From contig JAIXMF010000011.1 of assembly GCA_025201365.1 (NCBI GenBank), positions 372,001 through 436,000 of the forward strand: 64,000 bases of DNA. Reading direction: 5' to 3'. The stretch comes from Syncephalis plumigaleata (lineage: Eukaryota > Zoopagomycota > Zoopagomycetes > Zoopagales > Piptocephalidaceae). Of this stretch, positions 38,836 through 49,024 are shown piece after piece; within the stretch, counting starts at the first letter, position 1, and every line of letters begins with the position of its first letter. Position numbers and translations under genes: made by a program. The notes under the pieces were generated by a model. That model searched no databases. It worked only from the letters and a program-made list of their open reading frames with translations, and was not told where the DNA came from.

Positions 38836-40455
38836 TCATGAGAATGTTGTATCATCAAATAAGCTATTTGACAAATAAATTGTGCCCAGTCGATACTGGA
38901 ACATCTCGAGGTTGGATACGCGGGATTCAAGTGACGATGTCGTACCAGACGACATAATGGTGGAATTAATATGATGTTGATTCAATGATAAGTGTGGTAA
39001 ACGATTATTGTTTGCTATTAGTGCATTCAGCATTGCGGTAGTATTATCAGGACTGGTGTTGCCGCTTTCAAGTGCTGCCAACCGATCCGACATGATTGCA
39101 AACTGTTTCATTTGAGCTTCCATTTGTGCTTTCGCCTGCATTTTTTGTGCTTCCATCATTGATCTAAGCTGACTTATTTCATCGGTGCGAGGCTGAGTAC
39201 AAGAGCTTTGGCGCTGTATTGGACCTATTACTGATGTTGTGTTTGGAACTTGGCTGGGATTTAATAAAAATGTACTAAAATTCAAATCACCAGCATGTTT
39301 TGGCATCCAGGATGTTACGATACCAGGTTGAAGTGGATGCGGCTGATCGAGGTACGTCATATCGGTAATGGAGTCTTGATTGACTTCAGGTTTATACGCC
39401 GTTTTGAGACTAACCATAGATTCTGGCAATTGTCTGAGAATCTTGTTGCGAAGAAGTCGTCGTTGTACAAATCCCCATGGCCGAAGACGAAACTGGCCAA
39501 ATAGAATCTTGAAGACAAACATAAGAAGCGAAAAAGCACCACCAAGTGTACTAAGCACTTGAGCCCAGTCGAAAAGGCCCGCGGCTGTTTCGTGCCTCAC
39601 CATGAATCCTTTTCCATCAATGAATCCTTTTTCATCAATGAAGACTTTATTGCGCGGCACAATCTCAAACTCAATAGTGCTTGCATTGCTTGTTCTTCCT
39701 GATTCGAAAAAGCTTAAATCATAAGCTATGTCAGTTACGTCTCCGGTTATTCTGTTACTCTGAAGGAATCCAATGGAAGTATTATATCCAAATCTTGCGG
39801 TGAAGCGTGATCTAACATCGACTGTAGCTAGATCAAATGGTGCACTCGAATTTGTTCTATTTACTATTGCCCTAGGATTATCGATTACAAATATGTCGAC
39901 TGGAGGACCTGAGATTTGAGTGGAAGTATTCGTAGATCGAATGGATAGTTGTATTTTGATTTTTGTGATAAGAGTTTTCCCCCCTACTGTGCTATTATAC
40001 CATTCAGGTAGTTTAGGAACAAAGGCAAAATTAGCAGATGCGTTTAACATATTCATATAAAGCCATGAGTTGCTCAATGATGCTGATGTTAGGATATCAT
40101 TGGTAAGTTTCCAATCCTGTGTTGGATAGCCGGAGTCAATAACATTCTCGGTCCAATTAAGCTGAGGAAATGATGCTTTTGCACGAGAATCCAGTAAAGT
40201 ATAATTCTGGGATTGACTAATAAAGGTAACATTAGGTCTTATCAAGGTATCTCGCGTCACTATAGATCGAAATATTATAGTTGGTATTGGAAGTGGCTTC
40301 AAGTGATATTCCACATCATACACATCTTTCAGTTTAACACTATTTCTTATTCCCCGTGCCAATGCTAAACAAAGTAGTAGAGAAGCTATGAGTATATAGA
40401 AAACTCTCATCATTACGAGGGAAGTCGGCTCATGTGAGATATTAAGTAGAGGCAT
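38836..40455 (-). CDS. Surface glycoprotein with one C-terminal-side membrane span and cytosolic coiled coil
   Basis: Intronless, 539 residues from the first ATG (40455). A signal-anchor (VFYILIASLLLCLALA) follows the start. About 300 luminal/extracellular residues carry ten or so N-glycosylation sequons (NVT, NYT, NWT, NAS, NST, NTS, NRT). A membrane segment (LSTLGGAFSLLMFVFKILFG) is followed by a basic patch (RRLLRNKILRQLP) and a cytosolic tail with a Met/Gln/Ala-rich coiled coil (EAQKMQAKAQMEAQMKQFAI). A small internal duplication encodes FIDEKGFIDGKGF. I recognise the architecture as one seen in expanded families of early-diverging fungi, without a named function. The membrane-next-to-basic-patch and coiled-coil tail suggests a surface protein that oligomerises inside the cell. 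Function open. Confidence 0.75.
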   Translation of the reverse strand: MPLLNISHEPTSLVMMRVFYILIASLLLCLALARGIRNSVKLKDVYDVEYHLKPLPIPTIIFRSIVTRDTLIRPNVTFISQSQNYTLLDSRAKASFPQLNWTENVIDSGYPTQDWKLTNDILTSASLSNSWLYMNMLNASANFAFVPKLPEWYNSTVGGKTLITKIKIQLSIRSTNTSTQISGPPVDIFVIDNPRAIVNRTNSSAPFDLATVDVRSRFTARFGYNTSIGFLQSNRITGDVTDIAYDLSFFESGRTSNASTIEFEIVPRNKVFIDEKGFIDGKGFMVRHETAAGLFDWAQVLSTLGGAFSLLMFVFKILFGQFRLRPWGFVQRRLLRNKILRQLPESMVSLKTAYKPEVNQDSITDMTYLDQPHPLQPGIVTSWMPKHAGDLNFSTFLLNPSQVPNTTSVIGPIQRQSSCTQPRTDEISQLRSMMEAQKMQAKAQMEAQMKQFAIMSDRLAALESGNTSPDNTTAMLNALIANNNRLPHLSLNQHHINSTIMSSGTTSSLESRVSNLEMFQYRLGTIYLSNSLFDDTTFS

Positions 40456-40941
40456 ATTGACTATGTGAGGATGTGTGTATATGTATATAGGAACAAATGA
40501 TAGTAAAATAGAAACAAATAATGACAAAGTGGAGCAGACCAGCTAGTTCCAGTATGTGAAAGATACAGAAGACTACGAATACTGAATGATAGAATAGGAG
40601 AGATAAGAGGATGGAAAGAGACGATATGAAATGGTGCTAGAACCAATATGGCCATAAATGTTCGTTGTTATAGCATAAGGGATATGTTGTTAAAAATGTT
40701 ACAAAAACTGTTCGTATGGTAGGACAGCATGCCTATCTGCATGCATTCCTTGACTGTAGTAACGAAGACAAAGAACAGGGAAGCATGTGCTCTCTATGTT
40801 AAACACGTTTACCACATACGCGTGACATTCGAGAGCGTGCACGGCGTAAATGATGATGATTCTGATATCATTTAAATACACTAGCAGCAGCATCACCATG
40901 TACGAGTACAAATACTAAGTAAAAACACAGCTAAATGGATA
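40456..40941. other. Intergenic spacer before repeat copy C
   Basis: AT-rich DNA upstream of the glycoprotein gene. The frame stays open upstream of 40455 but without an ATG. No other feature. Confidence 0.45.
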
Positions 40942-42262
40942 TACAGGGTTTTCCAATTAGTAAGCATTGTTAGCCTTTAACTATTGTTTTTATTAAGTTT
41001 GTTAATGCTTCCATTAGTAAATTTGTTAGCTTTTATTCATTTCCCTATCACCGCTATCTCATCTCCCTTCGTTCGTTTGTTTATTCACTTGTTCAACAAT
41101 CACGTATTTATTACCGTAACACTCATAGACGATAGCAATGCTCGTTAATACACACACTCGTCTACTGCTTTTATTCTTTTATTCGTCCTCTGACAACACA
41201 TACACCACTACCACTCATGCTTTTCCTCTTACTCCACCTTCGTTTACAGTCATATACAGGCTACGCTTAGCTGCAAGCGTATACTACTTGTCTTTGTGTT
41301 GTTCTCGGTCGGTCGTCTTGTTCCCGTCTAGTCTGCCGCTTTGCCAATGACTACTTGTCGATTATGTTGATTGTATGTCGCGTACTCGTATTTGTATCAC
41401 TACTCGTCGGCAGCCTCACTCCAATCTGTATATTCTGTCATAAGCACACTTTGCTCTTCACGCTGTGTAGTAATTGGTTCTTTATTCGTTGTCGATCAAC
41501 GTGGCATATACCCCACTGGGCCTTTCATACTGGTCTATCCTCTATTCAGTTCTCTCTTTCTCGCTCCCTTGTCTACTTGCTTGCGACACTCCCTTGCCCT
41601 CACTCGTGTATTTCTATTATTTCATGCCGTGTCCTTTATTCACGACGTTTGCTTGCCGCGTTGTACCACTTTATCCGTGTTGACTTGCTGATCATTGCTT
41701 GTAGTATATGGGGACACGTACGCATACGTAACACTCGCGCTATTCATTAGGCACCACACTTGCTTGCCAGTATACAATGTCTCCACTCGCTGCTTTGCAC
41801 TACTTACTCGTGACTTATAACTATATATGCAAGTACGCGGTACTCGTGTTGGTTACTAGCCAGCGCTTTTGTTCATCCAATTGCGACATGTATACGTAAC
41901 AAACACTACGCCTTCTACTCGTGTGTTGTGAAAGTACACGTACATACATAATATCCGTGCTAACTACTACCAATCACGTCGCTTAGCACTTTGTATTTGT
42001 AGTGGTACTGTCTGACATTGTATTGCATATTGTAAATGTGCCGAGGAAATCCTATATGATGGTTATATCTTTATTTGCATAGTATATATCAATAGCTAAT
42101 ATGGCACTAATAGAGAGTAATGACGGCATTAGTACATCCATTCATTGCTCATTAGCATGATATTACATGGTTTCTCCAATCGATTGACGCTGTTAGTCAT
42201 TAACACTTGCTCTTACTAATAAATAATCTTGCGCATTCATTAGCATTATCATTATTGTTGAA
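40942..42262 (+). mobile_element. Dispersed repeat element, copy C with left terminal repeat
   Basis: Starts TACAGGGTTTTCCAATTAG then TAAGCATTGTTAG. From about 41025 it matches the reverse complement of copy A; the core 41100-42130 matches copies A and B at roughly 95 percent by eye. It ends with about 100 bp homologous to one end of the MITE-like element (TACATGGTTTCTCCAATCG at 42164 onward, fading near 42262). No transposase. Open frames such as 41138-41350 and 41371-41691 recur at the same place in A and B but shift register between copies, so they are not treated as genes. Confidence 0.75.
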
Positions 42263-42534
42263 GTCAATATATAACATTAGTGTCTGTGTACGTAATTAAC
42301 GCTCTCTATAGTACATTCATCTTATAGTCACTATTGATCGTGTTCATTATATGGCTGCGTATACACTATCTTAGTGTTATACATTGAACATCGTATGCTT
42401 ATAAATATGATACTTTATTAGCATCCTAAATAAAACATTATATCTATTGACTGTATGCTTAGAAGAGAGAGAGAAAGATAAGAAAGTTTTATTGGTTGAA
42501 TTCTACGTATGGCAAATGAAATCCCTATCATTCA

Positions 42535-44246
42535 TCATACTTGTGCATTAATTAGCCTATATGCATCAGTATTCATAAAGTGCAGCACCATTAGAGGTTC
42601 TTCAAGATTTATCATTGCGTCTCTCAGCATTTTTAATATATCTTTCTGTAATTCGTATGCTTCCCACTGACTACGTGGAGGAGGGTCATACGTAAAGTCC
42701 TTGTCTAATAGGCCATTGTAATTCGTGAATAGTTTGCCGATGAATTGACCAATTGCTTTGACATCATTCATGAAAGAAGAAAGCATTGGCGCCAATTCAG
42801 GCGATGGTGACAAACCAACATTGGTCATTACTAATCTTCTGAAATCCTCGTAGATAATTGTATGACCAAAGTTAATAAGCTTGATGCCATGTATAATACT
42901 TGAGCTATATTTAGAAGAAACCCAGACATCTATTATGATAGCAGTTAGATTCATTTATATAATAAAAGCAATGACTTACGATCTCCTCCCATAATGTTGT
43001 ACACAACTCCTATTTCATTAAGGGTTGAAACAGCTAAATAGTAGCAGTGTTATGGTTAGCATTATTATTCAGACTATTGCTACTACTGATATACATACCT
43101 TCCATTACTCGAGCAACCAAACGTGGTGTATTTTGGACTAACTTAAATTTAGGTTTTCGTTTAAGGTAAGCCGTCATAGAGTTATCCTCCTTGTTAGGCA
43201 GATCGAGCACAAAGCATCCCATTTCTCCGTCTGCCGTTTGAGCACTATCAATACGTTTAAGTAAAATGGCATCTAATTTCTTCTTGTATTCTGGATCGTC
43301 TATTCTCTCGACATACTAAAAATGATAACAGCAAAAGTGTAAGTTAACGATGTCAATTATTATAGCTGTAACTTACATCATAGAATCTCATCGTATTCTC
43401 GTATTTCTCGTTTCCTTTATTACATGTTACAAGGACACTTTTATTGCCCCGCCTTTCTTTTATTTGATACCGAAAAGTAGCCACAGATCCTTGCCATACC
43501 ATCGGTTTAAACTTGTACTTTCCGGAGAAATGAATAGTTAGATCCCTCCTGCTCTTTGGATATGGTGTCGTATGTATAATCATTCTCTCTGCTGATCGGG
43601 GTTGTGACATATGTTGTGATTTGTCATATTTGTTACTTGGATGATCAGGAGAAAATGCTGCTTTACTCCATTTAACGGACCTAAATTTTATCTTAGCACT
43701 TGGTTGTTGATTCCATTGTTGTCCTTGATTGCTATTTGGATGCATTGGCGTAGCTGCAGTATTCCAGTTGTTGCTTTCAAATTGCATATTAGTATTGGGC
43801 TGCTGATTCCATTGTTGTCCTTGATTGGTGTTTGGATGCATTGGCGTAGCTGCAGTATTCCAGTTGTTGCTTCCAAATTGCATATTAGTATTGGGCTGCT
43901 GATTCCATTGTTGTCCTTGGTTGTTGTTTGGATGCATTGGCGTAGCTACAGTATTCCAGTTGTTGCTTCCAGATTGCATATTAGTATTTGGCTGTTGATT
44001 CCATTGTTGTCCTTGGTTGTTGTTTGGATGCATTGGCGTAGCTACAGTATTCCAGTTGTTGCTTCCAGATTGCATATTAGTATTTGGCTGTTGATTTCAT
44101 TGTTGTCCTGCCATTTGTATCTGATTCGGATTGTTATTGGTAAATGATGATGGTGTACCCCACATATCCATGCCATTTGTGTGATGGGATAGCATCATGC
44201 ACACACACAGTGTGATTGCAGATAATGAAGTCGTGCTGTATCTCAT
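42535..44246 (-). CDS. Secreted pseudokinase-like protein with Asn/Gln tandem repeats (nonsense codon near N-terminus)
   Basis: ATG at 44246 opens a signal peptide (MRYSTTSLSAITLCVCMMLS). Next are four 32-residue repeats (N-Q-Q-P-N-T-N, W-N-T-A-A-T-P-M-H-P), then FSGKYKFKPMVWQGSVATFR. Later exons read LPNKEDNSMTAYLKRKPKFK, TLNEIGVVYNIMGGDHVWVS, then IIHGIKLINFGHTIIYEDFR, and the gene ends at TGA 42535-42537. The order resembles a protein-kinase lobe with catalytic-loop and DFG regions, but the DFG position is NFG and the catalytic Asp is not evident, so it should be inactive. Expanded secreted kinase-like families occur in some early-diverging fungi. In the first repeat one TGG is TGA (44097-44099), which stops the frame 50 codons in; the rest stays open. 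It is either a pseudogene, a polymorphic null or a base error. Confidence 0.6.
43713..44100 (-). repeat. 96-bp tandem repeat inside the pseudokinase-like gene
   Basis: Four units of exactly 96 bp, marked by the recurring CCATTGTTGTCCTTG at 43713, 43809, 43905 and 44001, with a diverged fifth start near 44097. The period is a multiple of three, so copy number can change without frame loss. The two units nearest the 5' end of the gene are almost identical to each other, which points to recent duplication. Confidence 0.92.
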
Positions 44247-44769
44247 GATTATCTTGGTCGAGTAACTTGTTGATATGTCGTCAATAAACTCGATTCTTGT
44301 AGCCACACTTGTGCTGATCTATATCGACGACTAGTGTAGTGTATTGCGTATACTAAATGAAATGGCTCAAACGTGTAGTTCTATGAGGAGACTTGACTAC
44401 GGTAAAAAGAAAAGAAGAAAGCGTAATTATTATCGATAATCAAGTGTTGATACTTTTTGATGATCCATTTATAGCTGTAGATACTATAATGGAGTTTATT
44501 CTATTCCAATGACACGTGTAGTCCATACAAACACTCATATGTCATGTACTATATTGGGACTGAATCATGGTTATAGATAGCTGTTTTTGGATGCTGTATT
44601 CAAAATTGCCAGCACGCTACCCCCTTATGAATGTTCTATTGACCTTTCTATAAACCGTTTACATACACCAGATAGAGTAGAGAGGAAAAAGGATGGCGCA
44701 TAGTAATAATAGTCTTACTAGTGCGAAACTAAGAGAATATAAGCAATATTTTTACTATACGAACTCGCA
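44247..44769. other. Intergenic spacer
   Basis: Divergent spacer upstream of the pseudokinase-like gene. No feature recognised. Confidence 0.4.
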
Positions 44770-45006
44770 ATGAAAGAAGTTACTACTGATCCCGGTGTTA
44801 AAGCAATATTGTATGGTTTATTAGAATTGTGCCAAGAGAGCAAGCTTATATATTCGTCTTTTAGTATAACAACTAGAGTAGCAATGCTATCAATATGTTC
44901 AAATGAGCAACTTCTCCTCGAAGAAGTGCATAATAGACAGCAAAAGTTAAAGGCTAGCAGCATTAACTGGTTGGAAAAGCTTCGTACTAAGAGCAATAAC
45001 AAGTAA
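44770..45006 (+). CDS. Small hypothetical protein (78 residues)
   Basis: Single ORF from MKEVTTDPGVKAILYGLLEL to the stop at 45004-45006. Composition is balanced and the sequence looks helical (CQESKLIYSSF, CSNEQLLLEEVHNRQQKL), unlike the low-complexity ORFs in nearby spacers. It has no signal peptide or known motif. It could be a small gene or the remnant of a larger one. Confidence 0.35.
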   Translation: MKEVTTDPGVKAILYGLLELCQESKLIYSSFSITTRVAMLSICSNEQLLLEEVHNRQQKLKASSINWLEKLRTKSNNK

Positions 45007-45291
45007 ACGACAATAATCAATGGTAATTGCAAAGGCATCATCAATGGCAATGACGAGCAATGCCAATCCTGATATTAATACTGGCCAATGATGGCACATT
45101 GTCTACAGCGGCCTTTTTAGTATATTAACACGACCATTTCAAAGTCTACACGATATCCGCACTTTTCGCATTTTGTTTCTTGCATTACTTGTCCAGCATC
45201 TCTTCAACTGTTTAGCATTTCTCGCATTTCTTGCATACTGTTCATATATACTCAGCATAACATCATTCTCCATAGCATTTTCCATTTCATT

Positions 45292-45879
45292 ATGTTGCTC
45301 AAACTTGTATTTATCGCTTTTGCATTTGTAGCGACAGTAGCAGCATATCCTACATCCAAACCATTATCGCGGCAGAATACTGGGCTCAACGTCAAACCAT
45401 CCTTGTATAGGAGACAAAATTTAGTAGATGCATATTCATGGGAGCTTGATGATGATTCATTAGGAAGCGCAATCCAGATTATTTCGCACCAAAAAATATC
45501 ATCGTTCTATAATATACTTGTTGGCTTTTTTAAAAGTAGTCCAAATGGCGTTCATCCTTTAAACGTCCATAATGCCATTGCTTTCGTCCCTATCATTAGC
45601 TCTAATAGCTATTCCATCAGAACTACAGAGCAACTTCGGTATCATATGGTTTCAGGCACGGAATCACCCTTTAAGATACCGCCAAATGGCCAAGGTGTTA
45701 TATACAGCTATAATGGTCTTCCAATTTATGTTAGAAGAAGAGGCGACACTTTATACATCAACTGCTCCAAGGTCCTCAGCCAGAGTAGCTATAGAGGCAA
45801 TACCATCTTCACCATCGATAGGGTTCTAGATCCTGCGAGCAAACAATTTAACGAGGCATCCATGAACAAATGCCCATAA
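45292..45879 (+). CDS. Secreted single-domain fasciclin (FAS1) protein
   Basis: A 195-residue intronless protein. The signal peptide is MLLKLVFIAFAFVATVAAYP. A short propeptide ends at a possible Kex2-like dibasic site (LYRRQ, about residue 42). A FAS1-type domain fills the rest: NAIAFVPIISSNSYS corresponds to the conserved H1 box, LRYHMVSG to the helix that follows it, and TIFTIDRVLDP to the H2 box. FAS1 proteins mediate adhesion to surfaces or matrix. The domain is short for the family (about 130 residues) and there is no GPI signal, so it is probably released rather than anchored. It lies at the edge of the accessory surface-protein stretch. Confidence 0.72.
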   Translation: MLLKLVFIAFAFVATVAAYPTSKPLSRQNTGLNVKPSLYRRQNLVDAYSWELDDDSLGSAIQIISHQKISSFYNILVGFFKSSPNGVHPLNVHNAIAFVPIISSNSYSIRTTEQLRYHMVSGTESPFKIPPNGQGVIYSYNGLPIYVRRRGDTLYINCSKVLSQSSYRGNTIFTIDRVLDPASKQFNEASMNKCP

Positions 45880-46337
45880 CAATAAATATCACTTGTTTTT
45901 ACTCATTACTATTACTACAATAGCTATAACACTCGATGTATATATTAATGAAATAATAGAAATAACTGATCTAACATTAGAATGAATCGATGAGCCATTA
46001 GGTTGCATGATCTCTTCCTGTTACCGTTATCGTTACCGTTACTGTTTCATCTGCAGTCATTCAATTGGTGTAGCTTGATATACTCACGTGACTATTGAAA
46101 AAGAAAAAAACTAATCAGGCAAAGAGAAAATATAGTAGAGAGAGAGGAAGATTTACTGACTCATTCCATTTCATACCACATTTTTATACTGGCCGTGTAG
46201 ATTCCTATTGTTACTGTTTCGTCCAAGTCCTACTCGACTACTCATTCAGACATACTCTCGTGATCTTATACTGATATCAAGCATATTGCAAAGAATACAA
46301 TCAAGGCAAGTGCTACTTGCTGCGGCCAGTGAAAGAA
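45880..46337. other. Intergenic region upstream of RRN3
   Basis: Contains a short ACCGTT/ACCGTTACTG-type hexamer repeat at about 46022-46045. No gene. Confidence 0.45.
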
Positions 46338-48873
46338 ATGGTGTCAACAGTCTCGACAAGTTCAGCCACCATGCAACAGAATGAGAGCGGATGTGCGACA
46401 GAGATCGGCAAGTCGATTGCCAAAATCGACGACTCGCAGCTTATGCGCGAGAATGCCGTCCTGTTAACCATGACATTTGCCAGTACCGCGTTAAAAGAAC
46501 GTAAACAGGCAAGTGATAATCGTTTGGATGTGTAAGGTGTAGCATTGACACTAACGTTGCTAAAATGCGCAACTACAGGGTGATTATCGTCGCTACAACG
46601 AGATGATTCATAGACTATCCAATCGCAACGATCTAACACCGGAGAAACAGCTCAACTGGCTGGCCGCACTAACCAACTACGTGTCGGCACTGACGCCCGA
46701 TTGCTCTGGTCTAGTCGAGGCGATACTCGGATGGCAATGGTCAGCCTGGGAGAACTTGATGCTAGTCAAGGCGTACGCTACCTTTTTTGAGCATCTTGTA
46801 TCTGCGCAAGCATTCTATGTCGTACCTGTTATGCGATCATTAGTTAGTTGTTTCCGATTCTGTAAGTGATCATTATCATTATCGTCATATGTCATTGTAA
46901 ACTACGCTAACCGTTTTACTAATTTATTATTTGCGATTCAGATGCAGGCGATGAACAAGACAATGCTTACAAGCGGAAAACAACACCTGAAAAGGTGCAG
47001 ATGGTACATGATCGTGTCCATCGCGCGCTACATCGTATTATCTCTTTGATTCCAACGTCGACGCCTAAGCTGGCGACGGTGTTATCTGAAAACTTTCCAT
47101 ATAAACTAGACACTACAGTAGCACAGACTACATACTTGAAAAATGTACTCCGCGTGCTTGACTATGCACCCATGTTGCGCGATTCATTGATGCAAACGAT
47201 TATTGAGCGTATTCTTCGTATTGATGTATGTATATATATAGAGATGTATAGTGATAGTTTGTTTTCTACATGCTTGTATAGACAATGAGATTCGCGTAAT
47301 CGATTTGATTAATAACTTTTATTGTGCTATTCCTCCTTGTTCATCTATTAGGTTGATATTCAAGTAGAATTGGACGAATTGGACGAGGCTGAACGTGAGG
47401 AGGAAGAGGATGACATCGCCGATGACGATGATGTATTCGCCATGGAGCAGAATGAGCCTACTACGGATAAGGATACCGAAGAGGAAGAAGCGAACGGCAA
47501 TGATGAAACGGAAGAGGAGAGTGACATGGATGATGGCTATGAAACGGAAGAAGAACCGGAGGTATTGGCCGAGGAACCCGCCGAGATGAGTGTCGCCGAG
47601 ATTCGTGACTTGTCCTATAAGCTAGATAGCATGCTTACTCTAGTGTTCGAGTATTTCCGCAATAGACAAGCACGACAACCAACGGCGATTATCGACGATT
47701 TCTACCTGTTACTCGATATATTCGATCGTTCCATCTTGTGCACGTTCAAATCACGTCACACACAATTCCTTCTATTCCATGCTGCCTCGGTGAACAATGA
47801 GCTAGCGGATATATTCCTTGGCCATTTGACTAACAAAGTGTGCACCACCGGACATCCCAGTGTTATTCGTGTGGCATCGGCGTCTTATCTGGCCTCATTC
47901 GTGGCACGAGCCTCATTCCTTACACGCGACGCTATTTGCAATATGATGCGCGTCCTAATAGGCTGGGCGCAGATCTACGTCGATGAACACGAGACTAATG
48001 ACACATTCCCGGATCCAGAGCGATATGCCGTCTTTTATGCCGCGGTACAAGCCATCATTTACATATTCTGTTTCCGATGGCGTGATCTCTGTAATGATCC
48101 CATGTTTAATGATGTGACTGATAGTACAACAACTACAACTACAACTACAGCGACTACAACTATTCTTGTTACATCATCCAATGATACACCATCTAAATTG
48201 GATTACACGTCGAGTAACGATAGAAACAATGCTACAGCTAAGCAAACATGGGATGCTGGTCTTACTGGTTTACAACCAATTTTAACATCAAGATTCAATC
48301 CATTAAAGGTAAGCTAGTATTATTACTATTATTACAAGCAATCCGTACTCATTCATATTTACGATGATCATCTAGGTGTGTTCACCAGGTGTAGTGCAAC
48401 AATTTGCGCGCCTTACACGCAAACTCAACTTCCTATACGTTTATCCGATCATTGAACGTAACAAGAATTTGTATTTGCCACACCGTCAGGGCAGTAATGG
48501 ATCTACGAAACAAACTACACCATTACAATTGGAGACGTTCTTCCCCTTTGATCCCTATCGTCTTGGACAATCCAGTCGATATATTGATCCACTCTATCAG
48601 GAATGGCAACCTGATAGTGACGTTGAAGAGGAAGGAGAGGATGAAGAAGAGGATTATGGTGCAGAATCAGCAGAAGATGAAGATGAAGATGATGAAGAAG
48701 AGGACGTGGAGCAAGGAGACGAGGATATGTCCTCGATTAGTATGACTAATCCCACACTAGCTCATCAGTTATTAGATCATTCACTCGATGACTCGACACT
48801 TGCCATGTCTATATCGCCTCAAGGCGGTCTATTAGATGCACAACGACGAGCGCTTTTATTTTTTAATGATTGA
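46338..48873 (+). CDS. RRN3: RNA polymerase I initiation factor Rrn3 (TIF-IA)
   Basis: ATG at 46338; five exons; about 730 residues. HEAT-repeat-like helices begin in exon 1 (LMRENAVLLTMTFASTALKE). They continue with LNWLAALTNYVSALTPDCSG, WSAWENLMLVKAYATFFEHL and RVHRALHRIISLIPTSTPKL. FPYKLDTTVAQTTYLKNVLR and ILRIDVDIQVELDEL are Rrn3 signatures. A long acidic insert (about 47395-47590) follows. Then come FDRSILCTFKSRHTQFLLF, VIRVASASYLASFVARASF and VIYI/IIYIFCFRWRD-type blocks, and finally FFPFDPYRLGQSSRYIDPLY before a second acidic stretch. Rrn3 bridges Pol I to core factor at rDNA promoters, and its activity follows growth signals. No frame break was found. The acidic central loop is typical of the family. 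Confidence 0.92.
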
Positions 48874-49024
48874 ATTGTGTTGTACTATGATTGCTAATAC
48901 TGCTGTTGTTACTGTTGCTGCTGCTGCTAATAATAATAAAGATAAAGATAATAAAGATAACTCAAAAACGCATAACAATGATAATAAATGAACGACTAAC
49001 AAAAAGAGATAACTGAAGAATCAA

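Noticed and set aside
41138-41750. Overlapping ORFs in repeat copy C similar to peptides in copies A and B
   Set aside because: Similarity is due to the DNA repeat; two or three overlapping frames are equally open and none has a domain or stable start.
43641-44147. 168-codon plus ORF opposite the tandem repeats
   Set aside because: Mirror of the 96-bp repeat on the other strand; it has no signal outside the repeat.
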